From Streptomyces sp. NBC_00162 (GTDB lineage Bacteria > Actinomycetota > Actinomycetes > Streptomycetales > Streptomycetaceae): a DNA stretch of 64,000 nucleotides. The notes below the pieces were generated by a model. It saw only the letters and a program-made list of their open reading frames with translations, searched no databases and was not told the origin of the DNA. A program made the translations under genes and the position numbers. This document shows, piece after piece, positions 17,940 through 25,988 of this stretch (position 1 is the first letter of the stretch; each line of letters begins with the position of its first letter). The stretch spans positions 1,054,001 to 1,118,000 of the forward strand of contig NZ_CP102509.1 in assembly GCF_024611995.1 (NCBI RefSeq), written 5' to 3'.

Positions 17940-20831
17940 ATGTCCCAACTGCCGCACAGCCATGCCCCGAGACCCGGACAGGTCCGCAGGATCAGACGGC
18001 GGGGCGCCGCCGTCTTCCTGACCCTGTCCCTGACCGCGACCGCCGCGCTGACCGCCCTGACCCTCGGCGGCGCCCCCGCCGCGTACGCCGCGGGCGTGCC
18101 CGCCCCCTCGCCGATCGGCATACCGGGCCGTGGCGCCGACGTGCCCTTCACCGAGCTGGAGGCCGAGTACGCGCAGTCCAACGGCACGCTGACCGGCCCC
18201 GACCGGTACTACGGCCACCTCCCTTCGGAGGCTTCGGGGCGGCAGGCGGTGACGCTGAACGCAGCCGGTCAGTACGTGGAGTTCACCCTCACCGCACCCG
18301 CCAACGCGATGTCCCTGCGCTACAGCCTTCCCGACACGGCCGACGGGAAGGGGCGCGACGCCACGCTGGACGTGCAGGTCAACGGCCAGTCGGTGCGCAC
18401 CTTGCCCGTGACCTCCAAGTACAGCTGGTACTACGGTGGTTATCCCTTCAACAACAACCCCGGCGACACCAACCCGCACCACTTCTACGACGAGTCCCGG
18501 ACCCTGCTCGGCGCCACGTACCCGATCGGTACGAAGATCCGGGTGCAAGTGACCTCGACCGCCCAGTCGCCGGCCTTCACCATCGACCTCGCCGACTTCG
18601 AGCAGGTCGCCGCGGCCGCCGCCAAGCCGGCCGGGGCGCTCGACGCCGTCGCGGACTTCGGCGCCGACCCCACCGGGGCCGCCGACTCCACGGCCAGGAT
18701 GCAGGCGGCGGTCGACGCCGGACGCGCGCAGGGCAGGACGGTGTTCGTTCCTCCCGGCACCTACACGCTCTACGACCACGTGGTCGTGGACGGGGTCGCC
18801 GTCCAGGGCGCGGGCCCCTGGTACACGGTCTTCGGCGGGCGCGACCCCGTGAACCGCAACCGGGCCGCCGGGTTCTACGGCAAGTACGTCCCCGGCGGCG
18901 GCTACACCGGTCCGGTGCGGCCGCACGAGGCGAACGGGCCGAGCAGAAACGTCATGCTGAAGGACTTCGCGATCATCGGCGACATCCGCGAGCGGATCGA
19001 CGACGACCAGGTGAACGCCATCGGCGGCGCGATGTCGGACTCGACCGTGGACAACGTCTGGGTGCAGCACGTCAAGGTCGCCGCGTGGATGGACGGTCCG
19101 ATGGACCGCTTCACCATCAAGAACAGCCGCTTCCTCGACATGACGGCCGATGGCGTGAATTTCCACACGGGTGTCACGAATTCCCGCGTCACCAACACCT
19201 TTGTGCGCAATGCCGGTGACGACGGGCTGGCGTCCTGGCCGCAGGACAAGCCGAACGTCAACATCAGCTTCGACCACAACACGGTCGTCCTGCCGATCCT
19301 GGCCAACAACATCGTCACGTACGGCGGCAAGGACTTCACCATCTCGGACAACGTCATGGCCGACACCGTCAGCAACGGCGGCGGGCTGCACATCGCCAAC
19401 CGCTATCCGGGGGTCAACTCCGGCAAGGGCACGGCGGTCGCGGGCACCATCACGGCCGCCCGCAACACCCTGATCCGGGCCGGGAACAGCGACTTCAACT
19501 GGAACTTCGGCGTCGGCGCGATCTGGTTCTCCGGGCTCAACGAGCCGGTACAGGGCGCGGCGATCAACATCTCGGACAGTGACGTCCTCGACTCCTCCTA
19601 CGCCGCGATCCACTCCATCGAGGGCGCCATCAGCGGGGTCAGCTTCACCGACATCAACATCGACGGCGCAGGCACCTACGCCATCCAGGCGCAGGCCAAC
19701 ATCGCGATGAAGCTCACCAACGTCACGGCGAAGCACATCGCGCAGGCCGCGGCCCCGATCCACAACTGCATCGGCACCGGCCTCCAGATCACCGACGGCG
19801 GCGGCAACTCCGGCTGGAACACCGGCCAGACCTGCTCCGGCACCTGGCCGGCCCCGGTGTGGACCAACGGCGGCGTACCCGGCGGCGGCAGCAGCACACC
19901 GCCCACCACGCCTCCCACCACACCCCCGACGACGCCTCCGACGACCCAGCCGCCCACGACCCCGCCGAACGGCAACCTGGCGCAGGGCCGGCCCGCCACC
20001 GCCTCCTCCTCGGTCCAGTCGTACGGCGCCGCGAACGCGGTGGACGGCAATACGTCCACCTACTGGGAGAGCACTGGCAACTCCTTCCCGCAGTCCCTCA
20101 CCGTCGACCTCGGCGAGGCGAAGACGATCGGCAAGGTCACGCTGAAGCTGCCGCCATCGGCGGACTGGGCCACACGGACCGAGTCCCTGTCGGTACTCGG
20201 CTCCACCGACAACACCACCTGGTCCACGCTGAAGGGTTCCTCGGGCGTCACCTTCAACCCCGCCTCCGGCAACAGCGCGACGCTGACCTTCGACGCGGCC
20301 TCCGCCCGCCACGTCCGGGTGCACATCACCGGGAACACCGGCTGGGCGGCCGGGCAGGTCTCGGAGTTCGAGGTCTACGCCGCCGACGGCGGTCCGACGA
20401 CCCCGCCCACACCTCCCCCGGGCGGCAACCTTGCCCAGGGGCGGACCGCCTCCGACACCGGCCACAGCCAGGGATACGTGGCCGCCAACGCCACCGACGG
20501 ACAGCCGGGCACGTACTGGGAGAGCACCAACAACGCCTTCCCGCAGTCCCTGACCGTGGACCTCGGCGCCGAACGCACGGTGGGACGCCTGGTCCTCAAG
20601 CTCCCCACCGCGTGGGGCACGCGTACCCAGACCCTTTCGGTGCTCGGCTCGACCGACGGCACCACCTGGTCCACGGTGAAGGCTTCGGCCGGCTACACCT
20701 TCAGCGAAGGCGTCAACACCGTCACCATCCCCCTGCCCGCGACCGGCGCCCGCCATCTGCGCCTGACCTTCACCGCCAACACCGGCTGGCCTGCGGGCCA
20801 GCTGTCCGAACTGGAGGCGTACGCCTCTTAA
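17940..20831 (+). CDS. GH87 family alpha-1,3-glucanase (mycodextranase-like), with two F5/8 type C domains
   Basis: A secreted endo-enzyme expected to cut alpha-1,3-glucan (or nigeran) of fungal cell walls. 963 residues from ATG 17940 (an in-frame TTG at 17889 is possible). Signal peptide to about residue 50 (PAAYAAG); an N-terminal carbohydrate-binding beta domain (about 60-220); a right-handed beta-helix catalytic domain (about 235-640); a Thr/Pro linker (TTPPTTPP); and two discoidin-type (F5/8C) domains (about 680-815 and 825-963). The proposed catalytic acids of GH87 fit: Asp404 in TADGVNFHTG and Asp427-Asp428 in NAGDDGLASW, with the same 23/24-residue spacing as the three Asp residues reported for a Paenibacillus GH87 enzyme. 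It stands alone with its own promoter region. Confidence 0.88.
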   Translation: MSQLPHSHAPRPGQVRRIRRRGAAVFLTLSLTATAALTALTLGGAPAAYAAGVPAPSPIGIPGRGADVPFTELEAEYAQSNGTLTGPDRYYGHLPSEASGRQAVTLNAAGQYVEFTLTAPANAMSLRYSLPDTADGKGRDATLDVQVNGQSVRTLPVTSKYSWYYGGYPFNNNPGDTNPHHFYDESRTLLGATYPIGTKIRVQVTSTAQSPAFTIDLADFEQVAAAAAKPAGALDAVADFGADPTGAADSTARMQAAVDAGRAQGRTVFVPPGTYTLYDHVVVDGVAVQGAGPWYTVFGGRDPVNRNRAAGFYGKYVPGGGYTGPVRPHEANGPSRNVMLKDFAIIGDIRERIDDDQVNAIGGAMSDSTVDNVWVQHVKVAAWMDGPMDRFTIKNSRFLDMTADGVNFHTGVTNSRVTNTFVRNAGDDGLASWPQDKPNVNISFDHNTVVLPILANNIVTYGGKDFTISDNVMADTVSNGGGLHIANRYPGVNSGKGTAVAGTITAARNTLIRAGNSDFNWNFGVGAIWFSGLNEPVQGAAINISDSDVLDSSYAAIHSIEGAISGVSFTDINIDGAGTYAIQAQANIAMKLTNVTAKHIAQAAAPIHNCIGTGLQITDGGGNSGWNTGQTCSGTWPAPVWTNGGVPGGGSSTPPTTPPTTPPTTPPTTQPPTTPPNGNLAQGRPATASSSVQSYGAANAVDGNTSTYWESTGNSFPQSLTVDLGEAKTIGKVTLKLPPSADWATRTESLSVLGSTDNTTWSTLKGSSGVTFNPASGNSATLTFDAASARHVRVHITGNTGWAAGQVSEFEVYAADGGPTTPPTPPPGGNLAQGRTASDTGHSQGYVAANATDGQPGTYWESTNNAFPQSLTVDLGAERTVGRLVLKLPTAWGTRTQTLSVLGSTDGTTWSTVKASAGYTFSEGVNTVTIPLPATGARHLRLTFTANTGWPAGQLSELEAYAS

Positions 20832-20907
20832 CCCAGCGCGGAATATGACCGAACGGTCACAACCTCCGGCCGGGGGAACGCCCGGTGAACCCCGGACATC
20901 TAGGAGA

Positions 20908-20937
20908 CCGGCGCGGCTCCGCGGAGGGCCGCGCCGG
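20908..20937 (+). terminator. Stem-loop terminator after the GH87 gene
   Basis: CCGGCGCGGC (20908-20917) pairs perfectly with GCCGCGCCGG (20928-20937) around a 10-base loop, 77 bases after the stop. Its position argues that the next gene starts at ATG 20990 and not at the in-frame GTG 20885, which would put the hairpin inside coding sequence. Confidence 0.6.
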
Positions 20938-20989
20938 ACGTGTTGGCAAGACCGGCGGCAGCCGGGTACGAGGGCAAGGCGGGGCTGGG

Positions 20990-23179
20990 ATGAAGGCGAC
21001 AACGGTGGCGGGCGGTTCCTCGGACAATCCGGAGGCCGAGGAGACGAAGGCCCCGGCATCGGGACCCGACCCGGTCCTGCCGGACCCTGACCCGACGGAG
21101 GCCGCCGAGGCGACACCCGCCGATCCGGCCGAGGCCGAGGCCGCGGAGGCCGATGCACCCGCCGCCTCGACGGAGCCTGAGGTCGAGGCCGAATCCGACT
21201 CCGAGGCTGACGCCGAGGTCGAAGCTGAGGCCGAGTCCGAGGCTGGCGCTGAGGCCGAATCCGATTCCGAGGCCGAAGTCGAGGACGCGGCCGAAGCCGA
21301 GCCTGACACCGAAGTCGAGCCTGAGGTCGAGGTCGAGCCTGAGTCCGAGGCCGGCACCGAAGTCGAGGCTGATGCCGAGTCCGAGACTGACACCGAGGCC
21401 GAGCCTGAGGTCGAGGCCGCAGCCGAAGACGTGGCTGACACCGAGGCCGAGGCCGAGCTCGAGGCCGAGCTCGAGGCCGAGGCTGAGGCCGACACCGAGG
21501 TCGAGCCCGAGGCCGAAGTCGAGCCCGAGGCCGAAGTCGAGCCCGAGGCCGAGGACCCGGTCGAGGTCGAGACTGAGGCTGAGCCTGAGGTCGAGGACGC
21601 AGTCGAGCCTGCGGAGCCGGAGGGCGACGACACGCCCGAAGCGAAGCCCGAGCCCGAAGCGAAGCCCGAGCCCAAGCCCGAGGCCCCCGGCGGAGCCGAC
21701 ACGCCCCGACGGGTGCCCTCGTGGGCGCGGGGGGCCGAGGGCGACGCCGAGCGGACGAGCCAGTTCGTCGCGCTCAAGCCGCTGGACACCCCCGCACCGG
21801 CACCCGCACCGGCACCGGCACCGGCACCCATACCCGCCCCCGCGCCCCCCGTGGCGATCACCCCGCCCCCGGCGGCCGCCCCGCTCGAGCTGTTGGCCGA
21901 GCTGACCAACACCGCTCCCCCGCCGGAGACCCCGCGCCGCACCGCCCTGCGCCGCGTCAAGATCTGGACCCCGATCCTGCTGCTCCTCGCCGGCGGGTTC
22001 ACCGGCGCCCAGCTGCTGCGCCCCCTGCCCGCCCCGACACTCGTCGCGGCCGGGACCGGCCACACCGTCGACGGGCAGTTCTCCATCCCCTGGCCCGCCA
22101 AGGGCCAGGGCGCCGTCCGCGTCCCGGGCCTGGGCGACATCGGCGCCTTCGGCGAGCAGAAGCCCGTCCCGACCGCCAGCGTCGCCAAGGTGATGACCGC
22201 CTACGTCATCCTCAAGAACCACCCGCTGAAGAAGACCGAGGCCGGTCCCTCGATCGAGGTCGACGCGAAGACCGTGGCGGACGGTACGGCCGAGCACGAA
22301 TCCCGGATCGAAGGGCTCACCGCCGGGACGAAGTACAGCCAGCAGGACATGCTCAAGATGCTGATGATCCCCTCGGGCAACAACGTCGCCCGCCTGCTGG
22401 CCCGCTGGGACACCGGCACCGACTCCGAGACGGCCTTCGTCGAGAAGATGAACGCCGCCGCCAGGGAACTCGGCATGACGTCCACCACCTACACCGACCC
22501 CAGCGGTCTGGACGCGGGCACCGTCAGCACCGCCACCGACCAGCTGAAGCTCGCCGAGGCCGTCATGAAGGACGAGACGTTCCGCGCGATCGTGGCCCTG
22601 CCCAGCGCCACGATCAAGGGGCTGCCCCAGCAGATCACCAACAACAACGACCTGCTCACCACCGCCCAGGGCCTGAGCATCCGGGGCATCAAGACCGGCT
22701 CCAGCACCCCCGCCGGCGGGGCCCTGATGTGGGCGGCGTACAAGTCGGTCGGCGACGAGACCCCGCTGATCCTGGGTACGTTGATGGACCAGCGCGTGGA
22801 CGGCCCGGACCCGGACGCCATAAACAGCCTGGCCCTGGTGAAGACGAACAGCAAGAAGATCATCGAGGCGGTACGTGCGGCACTCGCGTCGTCCCCGGTC
22901 GTCCGCAAGGGCGACACCGTCGGCTATGTCGACGACGGGCTCGGCGGCCGTACGCCGCTCGTGGCCGCCAAGGACCTCAACGTGATCGGCGTACCGGGCC
23001 AGCAGCTGAAGCTCACCCTCGCGGTCGGCGCCTCGCCGGTGCCGCACACCGCCAAGGCCGGCTCCGAGGTCGCCGTACTGACGGTGGGCGAGGGCGAAGG
23101 GGCCAAGAGCGTGCCGGTGGTGCTCCAGGGCGAGCTGGCCGAGCCCTCGTTCGGTACCAGGCTCACCCGCCTCGGCTGA
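20990..23179 (+). CDS. D-alanyl-D-alanine carboxypeptidase (S11) with long acidic cytoplasmic N-domain
   Basis: A penicillin-binding peptidase that trims the terminal D-Ala of peptidoglycan stem peptides. 729 residues from ATG 20990. Residues about 60-225 are almost only Glu, Ala, Val, Pro, Asp in an imperfect repeat (EVEPEAE units), followed by a Pro/Ala segment, one transmembrane helix at about 325-345 (ILLLLAGGFTGAQLL), and the outer S11 domain. Its active-site motifs are intact: Ser397-x-x-Lys400 (SVAK), Ser462-Gly-Asn (SGN), and Lys568-Thr-Gly (KTG). There is no cleavable signal, so the acidic part should stay in the cytoplasm. Stand-alone gene. Confidence 0.9.
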   Translation: MKATTVAGGSSDNPEAEETKAPASGPDPVLPDPDPTEAAEATPADPAEAEAAEADAPAASTEPEVEAESDSEADAEVEAEAESEAGAEAESDSEAEVEDAAEAEPDTEVEPEVEVEPESEAGTEVEADAESETDTEAEPEVEAAAEDVADTEAEAELEAELEAEAEADTEVEPEAEVEPEAEVEPEAEDPVEVETEAEPEVEDAVEPAEPEGDDTPEAKPEPEAKPEPKPEAPGGADTPRRVPSWARGAEGDAERTSQFVALKPLDTPAPAPAPAPAPAPIPAPAPPVAITPPPAAAPLELLAELTNTAPPPETPRRTALRRVKIWTPILLLLAGGFTGAQLLRPLPAPTLVAAGTGHTVDGQFSIPWPAKGQGAVRVPGLGDIGAFGEQKPVPTASVAKVMTAYVILKNHPLKKTEAGPSIEVDAKTVADGTAEHESRIEGLTAGTKYSQQDMLKMLMIPSGNNVARLLARWDTGTDSETAFVEKMNAAARELGMTSTTYTDPSGLDAGTVSTATDQLKLAEAVMKDETFRAIVALPSATIKGLPQQITNNNDLLTTAQGLSIRGIKTGSSTPAGGALMWAAYKSVGDETPLILGTLMDQRVDGPDPDAINSLALVKTNSKKIIEAVRAALASSPVVRKGDTVGYVDDGLGGRTPLVAAKDLNVIGVPGQQLKLTLAVGASPVPHTAKAGSEVAVLTVGEGEGAKSVPVVLQGELAEPSFGTRLTRLG
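21170..21675 (+). repeat. Degenerate GAGGCCGAG-type repeat coding for an acidic Glu-rich tract
   Basis: A low-complexity run made of GAGGCCGAG/GAGGTCGAG-like hexamers and nonamers, best seen at 21440-21560 where the unit encoding EVEPEA occurs three times in a row. The frame is kept throughout. Repeats of this kind change length by slippage, so the tract length may vary between strains or be mis-assembled. Confidence 0.75.
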
Positions 23180-23247
23180 GGCCTCCGGCCCGAACTGCGG
23201 CTGTCCCCCGGGGCCCTCTGACCCGTCCCCCGGGGGCGCTGCCGGCG

Positions 23248-23619
23248 CTACTGGCGCTCCTCCATCCGGATCGCGTTCTCCAACTCCTCGCGGGTCCCGT
23301 CCGCCTCATCCGACTTCTGGTCCAGGAGGGCGCCGGCGATGGCGTCGAGCTTGCGCTGGATGGCGTGCTCGGCCCGGCGCTCGGAGTTCTTCAGCAAGGC
23401 CAGCAGGAGGAGCGAGACCGCGGCCATCGCGTCACCGGCGAGGTGTTGCCATTCCATCGGCAGATGGGCCAGGTGGACGGCCACGAATCCCGCCACCAGG
23501 AGCACGCACAGCATGGAGAAGAGAGCCGAGCTCGTGAAGTTGGAGGCCAGCTCGGCCAGCTTCTCGAAGCGGCCGGTCCCCCCGCCGGTCTTCTTCTTCG
23601 CGGGATGTTGGAGGCTCAT
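23248..23619 (-). CDS. Small membrane protein, low-affinity iron permease family
   Basis: A 123-residue protein from ATG 23619 (MSLQHPAKKKTGGGTGRFE). Two transmembrane helices are visible, about residues 32-51 (SMLCVLLVAGFVAVHLAHL) and 58-77 (LAGDAMAAVSLLLLALLKNS), followed by a charged helix with KLDAIAGALLDQKSDEADG. This pattern (two helices, N at the end of helix 2, then a QxKLDxI tail) is that of the PF04120 'low affinity iron permease' family. Iron transport by bacterial members is not well shown, so the name should be read as a family label. Confidence 0.7.
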   Translation of the reverse strand: MSLQHPAKKKTGGGTGRFEKLAELASNFTSSALFSMLCVLLVAGFVAVHLAHLPMEWQHLAGDAMAAVSLLLLALLKNSERRAEHAIQRKLDAIAGALLDQKSDEADGTREELENAIRMEERQ

Positions 23620-23711
23620 GCTCCGCCCCTGCCCGGGCGACGGCCGGACATACGCACAAACCGGGGTGAATTCGTTCGATCGCCGGAATGCATCGCCGGA
23701 ATACGGGGACC

Positions 23712-23744
23712 GCCGCGGCCCCGGGGTGTCCCCGGGGCCGCGGC
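23712..23744 (-). terminator. Perfect 15-bp hairpin terminator of the VWA operon
   Basis: GCCGCGGCCCCGGGG (23712-23726) and CCCCGGGGCCGCGGC (23730-23744) pair without mismatch around a TGT loop, 34 bases downstream of the stop at 23778 on the minus strand. Confidence 0.8.
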
Positions 23745-23777
23745 CGCCTGCGTGATGACGCCGTACCACCGCCGTGG

Positions 23778-24578
23778 TCAGGCGCGGGGCGGCACCTGGG
23801 ACGGGCGGCCCGGGCCGCGCGTCAGGGAGTAGCCGAGGATGCCCGCGAGGGCGGCCAGTACCCCGCCGGCCGCGGTCCAGATCCAGCGGTCCGACCACCA
23901 GCCGCCGGACCAGCCGTCCTCGGGCTCGCGCAGCGACCCGGTCACGGTGGCGGGAACCAGCGGCGTGGAGAGGGCGCCGTCCACGGCGTAGGAGCCGCCG
24001 GCCTCCTTCACCGAGGCCTCGACGGCCGCACGGACCGGCAGACCGAGGTCCTCCTCCGGCACGTCGACGACGGTCAGGCGCACGTAGTAGCTGCCCGGCA
24101 GCGGGTCGTTGGCCCACTGCTCGGCTCCGGCGCGGACCGTGCGCAGGGTGCATGACAGCTCCACCGAGGCCGCCTCCCGGGCCGCGGCCCGGGTCTGCGT
24201 GCCGTAGGTGCACGCCTGGTGGCGGCGCAGTCCGTCGTACACGTCGAGCTGCCAGGTCGAGGCGCCGTGCCGGCCCTTGGCCTCGGGCAGCGTGACCGTG
24301 GCCTTCACGCTCAGGCGCTGCTGCGCGTCGACGGGGAGGGCCCAGTAGAGGTAGTCGCCGGTGGACGCGCCGGCCGTGGCCTGCTGCCCCGGGCGGAACG
24401 CCGCGGCGGTACGGAAGCTGGTGCCCGCCTCGGTCGGGGCGGCCTCGTCCTTGGCGGAGTTCGGGCTGGAGCTGGGGCTGGGGCTCGCCGCGGAGGTGTC
24501 GGCCGAGGCCGTCCCCGCCACCGTGAGGGCGGCGGCTCCGGCCAGCAGGGCGGCGGTCAGGGTGCGTACGGTACGCAT
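23778..24578 (-). CDS. Membrane-anchored partner of the VWA protein, unknown function
   Basis: A 266-residue protein from ATG 24578. Sec signal (MRTVRTLTAALLAGAAALTV to ASA), a Ser/Pro linker, then an extracellular beta-rich domain (GDYLYWALPVDAQQRLSVKA, TWQLDVYDGLRRHQACTYG, GSYYVRLTVVDVPEEDLG) and a C-terminal transmembrane helix at about 238-258 (WIWTAAGGVLAALAGILGYS) with a short basic tail. Its ATG overlaps the TGA of the VWA gene by one base, so translation is coupled. The same layout in both proteins (outer domain plus C-terminal anchor) suggests they form a complex outside the cell. No family name recognised. Confidence 0.8.
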   Translation of the reverse strand: MRTVRTLTAALLAGAAALTVAGTASADTSAASPSPSSSPNSAKDEAAPTEAGTSFRTAAAFRPGQQATAGASTGDYLYWALPVDAQQRLSVKATVTLPEAKGRHGASTWQLDVYDGLRRHQACTYGTQTRAAAREAASVELSCTLRTVRAGAEQWANDPLPGSYYVRLTVVDVPEEDLGLPVRAAVEASVKEAGGSYAVDGALSTPLVPATVTGSLREPEDGWSGGWWSDRWIWTAAGGVLAALAGILGYSLTRGPGRPSQVPPRA

Positions 24579-25855
24579 CAGTTGGTCCTCCAGACGGAGA
24601 TGCGCCAGCGCGAGATCCATCCCCACACCACACCGGCGGCCAGCCCGATGAGGGCCAGGGCGGCCAGCAGCCACCAGCCGCGGCCGAGGCCGAAGGCGGC
24701 GGCGTCGGACGCGTCGTCGGGTCCGTCCACCAGCTCGATGGTCAGCTCGACGGGCATGCCGGGGATGGTCTTGACGGAGGCCGGGGCGGAGAAGGAGTTG
24801 CTCACCTGGACGCAGACGGTCTCCGCCGCCTCGTTCGCGGCCTCGTCCTCGCCGTCGATCTCGGCCTTCGGGTAGCGCAGGCCGGTCGAGAGGACGTCCG
24901 TACGGCCGTCACCCGCCTCCGAGCCCCGTACGATCTCGCGGCCGTGCACGGTGGTGGCGCGCAGCAGGAGGCCGTAGTCGTTGTTGACGGCGCGGTCGGC
25001 GGCGATGCTCACCGAGGCGCGCAGCTCCTGGCCGGGGCGTACGTCGACCCGGTACCAGCGGTGCTCGCCGAAGGTCTCGCGGTCGCTGTAGAGGCCGGGC
25101 TTCAGCTGGGGGGCGCCTTCACACTGCTTCGCGCCCTCGGTGGCCACCGGGTTGACCACGGGGTCGGCGGCCCGGTCGACCAGCTGTTTGACCCTGCCGG
25201 AGAGTTCGGCGGTGTGCTGCACCGAGGTGTACGTGCCGCCGGTGGCCTCGGCGATGCAGGTGAGCTGGGCGCGGGTCTTGGCGTCCGGGACCAGGCCGAG
25301 GGTGTCGATGACGAGGTGGATGCCCTTGGCTGCGATGTCGCGGGCCACTTCGCACGGGTCGAGCGGGGCGCAGGTGTCCTCGCCGTCGGTGATGAGCACG
25401 ATCCGCTTGGTGGCGTTGCCGCCGTCCAGGTCCTGGGCCGCGCCGAGGAGGGCGGGGCCGATCGGGGTCCAGCCGGTGGGGGCGAGGGTCGCGACGGCGG
25501 TCTTCGCCTCGGTCCGGTTCAGCGGCCCGACCGGGTACAGCTGCTTGGTGTCCTTGCAGCCGAGCGCCTTGTCCTCACCGGGGTAGGTGGCCCCCAGGGT
25601 GCGTATGCCGAGCCGCACTTCGTCGGGGACCGCATCGATGACCTCGTTGAAGGCCTGCTTCGCGGCGGCCATCCGGGACTGGCCGTCGATGTCGTTCGCC
25701 CGCATCGAGCCGCTGACGTCCAGGACGAGATCGACCTTCGGGGGTTCCTTCGCCGTCGGGCCGTCGGCGGCGGTGGCGCTCGCCGGGAAGAGCCCGACGG
25801 CCAGGGCGGCGAGCAGGCCGCACGCCCGGGCCGCAAGCCGTTTTCTTGTGATCAT
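24578..25855 (-). CDS. Secreted VWA-domain protein with C-terminal membrane anchor
   Basis: A 425-residue protein from ATG 25855 with a Sec signal ending ASATAADG. The von Willebrand factor A domain (about 40-225) has a full metal-ion-dependent adhesion site: DVSGS (VDLVLDVSGSMRAND), the Thr in GWTPIGPAL, and Asp in LITDGED. A beta-sandwich domain follows (about 250-395; HRWYRVDVRPGQELRASVSI), then a transmembrane helix at about 398-420 (WWLLAALALIGLAAGVVWGW) and a short basic tail. The VWA should bind a protein ligand through Mg2+. Possible substrates and the role of the pair are unknown. Confidence 0.87.
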   Translation of the reverse strand: MITRKRLAARACGLLAALAVGLFPASATAADGPTAKEPPKVDLVLDVSGSMRANDIDGQSRMAAAKQAFNEVIDAVPDEVRLGIRTLGATYPGEDKALGCKDTKQLYPVGPLNRTEAKTAVATLAPTGWTPIGPALLGAAQDLDGGNATKRIVLITDGEDTCAPLDPCEVARDIAAKGIHLVIDTLGLVPDAKTRAQLTCIAEATGGTYTSVQHTAELSGRVKQLVDRAADPVVNPVATEGAKQCEGAPQLKPGLYSDRETFGEHRWYRVDVRPGQELRASVSIAADRAVNNDYGLLLRATTVHGREIVRGSEAGDGRTDVLSTGLRYPKAEIDGEDEAANEAAETVCVQVSNSFSAPASVKTIPGMPVELTIELVDGPDDASDAAAFGLGRGWWLLAALALIGLAAGVVWGWISRWRISVWRTN

Positions 25856-25988
25856 CGCCGGATCGTATTGAGGATCGTCCGGCAATCCAAAACGGGCCGC
25901 CGGCCCGGGTCTTCGGCCTGTCGGGAAACCGCCGTGCGGCCGCTTGTTCGAGCTGGGCAAGCGCCGGCGCCAGGCGGCCGCGCGCGGA

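Noticed and set aside
20857..23047. Long minus-strand frames opposite the acidic carboxypeptidase gene, rich in Ser/Ala or Gly/Leu
   Set aside because: They mirror the GAGGCC repeat and show no start signals or domain features; the plus frame has all three S11 motifs.
23179..23248. CCCCCGGGG-type palindromes as a terminator between the carboxypeptidase and iron-permease-family genes
   Set aside because: The arms are short, overlapping and made only of C/G runs common in this genome; pairing is ambiguous, so it was not listed.
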